5,800 bases of DNA, from the NCBI GenBank assembly GCA_964616015.1, contig CAZTTC010000185.1:1-5800 (forward strand), written 5' to 3'. The DNA is from Methylibium sp964616015 (GTDB taxonomy: Bacteria > Pseudomonadota > Gammaproteobacteria > Burkholderiales > Burkholderiaceae_C). Under the pieces are notes generated by a model that saw nothing but the letters and a program-made list of their open reading frames with translations, was not told the origin of the DNA and searched no databases. This document shows, one piece after another, positions 5,624-5,800 of this stretch (position 1 is the first letter of the stretch; each line of letters begins with the position of its first letter). A program made the position numbers and the translations under genes.

Positions 5624-5800
5624 TCAGCGCCGCACCGCCCGCCCCAGATGCCCCAACGGCAAGGCGGCACCGGCCTTGACCTCGCCGAGCGAGAAGCTGG
5701 TGTGGATGTCCTTCACGTTCGGCAGGTTCAGCAGCGTCTCGAGCGAGAAGCGCGAGAAGGCGTCGAGGTCGGTCGCCATCACCTGCAGCTCGAAGGTGCC
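5624..5800 (-). CDS. Lrp/AsnC-family transcription regulator, C-terminal part only
   Basis: The reading frame enters at the window edge and ends at TGA 5626-5624, giving the last 58 residues. The visible part fits the effector-binding (RAM/ACT-like) domain of Lrp/AsnC regulators: a strand GTFELQVMATDLDAFSRF, then LLNLPNVKDIHTSFSLGEVK, ending with ALPLGHLGRAVRR. In this family the 'LPxVxxxxTSFxLxxVK' stretch followed by an ALPL-type tail is the usual C-terminus. The DNA-binding half lies outside the window, so ligand and targets cannot be judged. It is 176 bases upstream of the exported-protein gene on the same strand. Nothing here links it to the nitrate-type transporter other than distance. 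Confidence 0.88.
   Translation of the reverse strand, partial: GTFELQVMATDLDAFSRFSLETLLNLPNVKDIHTSFSLGEVKAGAALPLGHLGRAVRR

Noticed and set aside
5458..5670. A 70-codon minus-strand frame overlapping the end of the Lrp-type gene and the gap after it
   Set aside because: It overlaps the real Lrp C-terminus in another frame, has no ribosome binding site and ends in a Pro/Arg/Ser-rich tail. An internal piece (MCSVGSGAFMLTLAAS) looks mildly hydrophobic but is not enough to support a gene.
1..5800. Mobile elements, CRISPR arrays, tRNA or rRNA genes
   Set aside because: No transposase or integrase motifs, spaced repeat arrays, or recognisable tRNA/rRNA sequence were seen on either strand.

Overview
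The window reads as chromosomal DNA of a high-GC Gram-negative bacterium. The proteins most resemble those of Burkholderiales (Rubrivivax/Leptothrix/Comamonadaceae-like Betaproteobacteria). This placement rests on protein style and very strong G/C third-position codon use, not on a marker gene. Every supported gene is on the minus strand, so transcription runs from high to low coordinates.

In transcription order the layout is as follows. (1) 5800-5624: C-terminal end of an Lrp/AsnC-type transcription regulator. (2) 5623-5448: a 176-base gap with no supported gene. (3) 5447-4725: a small exported protein of unknown function with a Tat-like signal peptide. (4) 4724-4653: a GC-rich gap ending in a perfect hairpin directly before the annotated kinase start. 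(5) 4652-3423: a soluble PAS/HisKA_3/HATPase histidine kinase. (6) 3426-2761: a NarL/FixJ-type response regulator, overlapping the kinase by ATGA. (7) 2760-2654: a 107-base regulatory gap with an 18-base perfect palindrome and a strong Shine-Dalgarno. (8) 2653-1241: a NrtA/CmpA-type solute-binding protein with an unusual Cys/His-bearing N-terminal extension ahead of a Tat signal. (9) 1244-369: a NrtB-type permease. (10) 379-1: the N-terminal part of the matching ABC ATPase, cut by the window edge.

Genes 8-10 form a tightly coupled operon (4-base and 11-base overlaps) for an ABC importer of the nitrate/nitrite type. The two-component pair directly upstream is the likely regulator. The palindrome between the response regulator and the transporter is the best candidate operator for that regulator; this is inference from position and symmetry, not a demonstrated site. 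In related bacteria such transporters usually sit next to assimilatory nitrite/nitrate reductase genes, which would lie beyond position 1 and cannot be seen here.

The most interesting points are the candidate operator, the displaced Tat signal behind a CxCG...H module in the binding protein, the lack of any membrane-spanning sensor in the two-component pair, and the structured leader that makes the kinase start uncertain.
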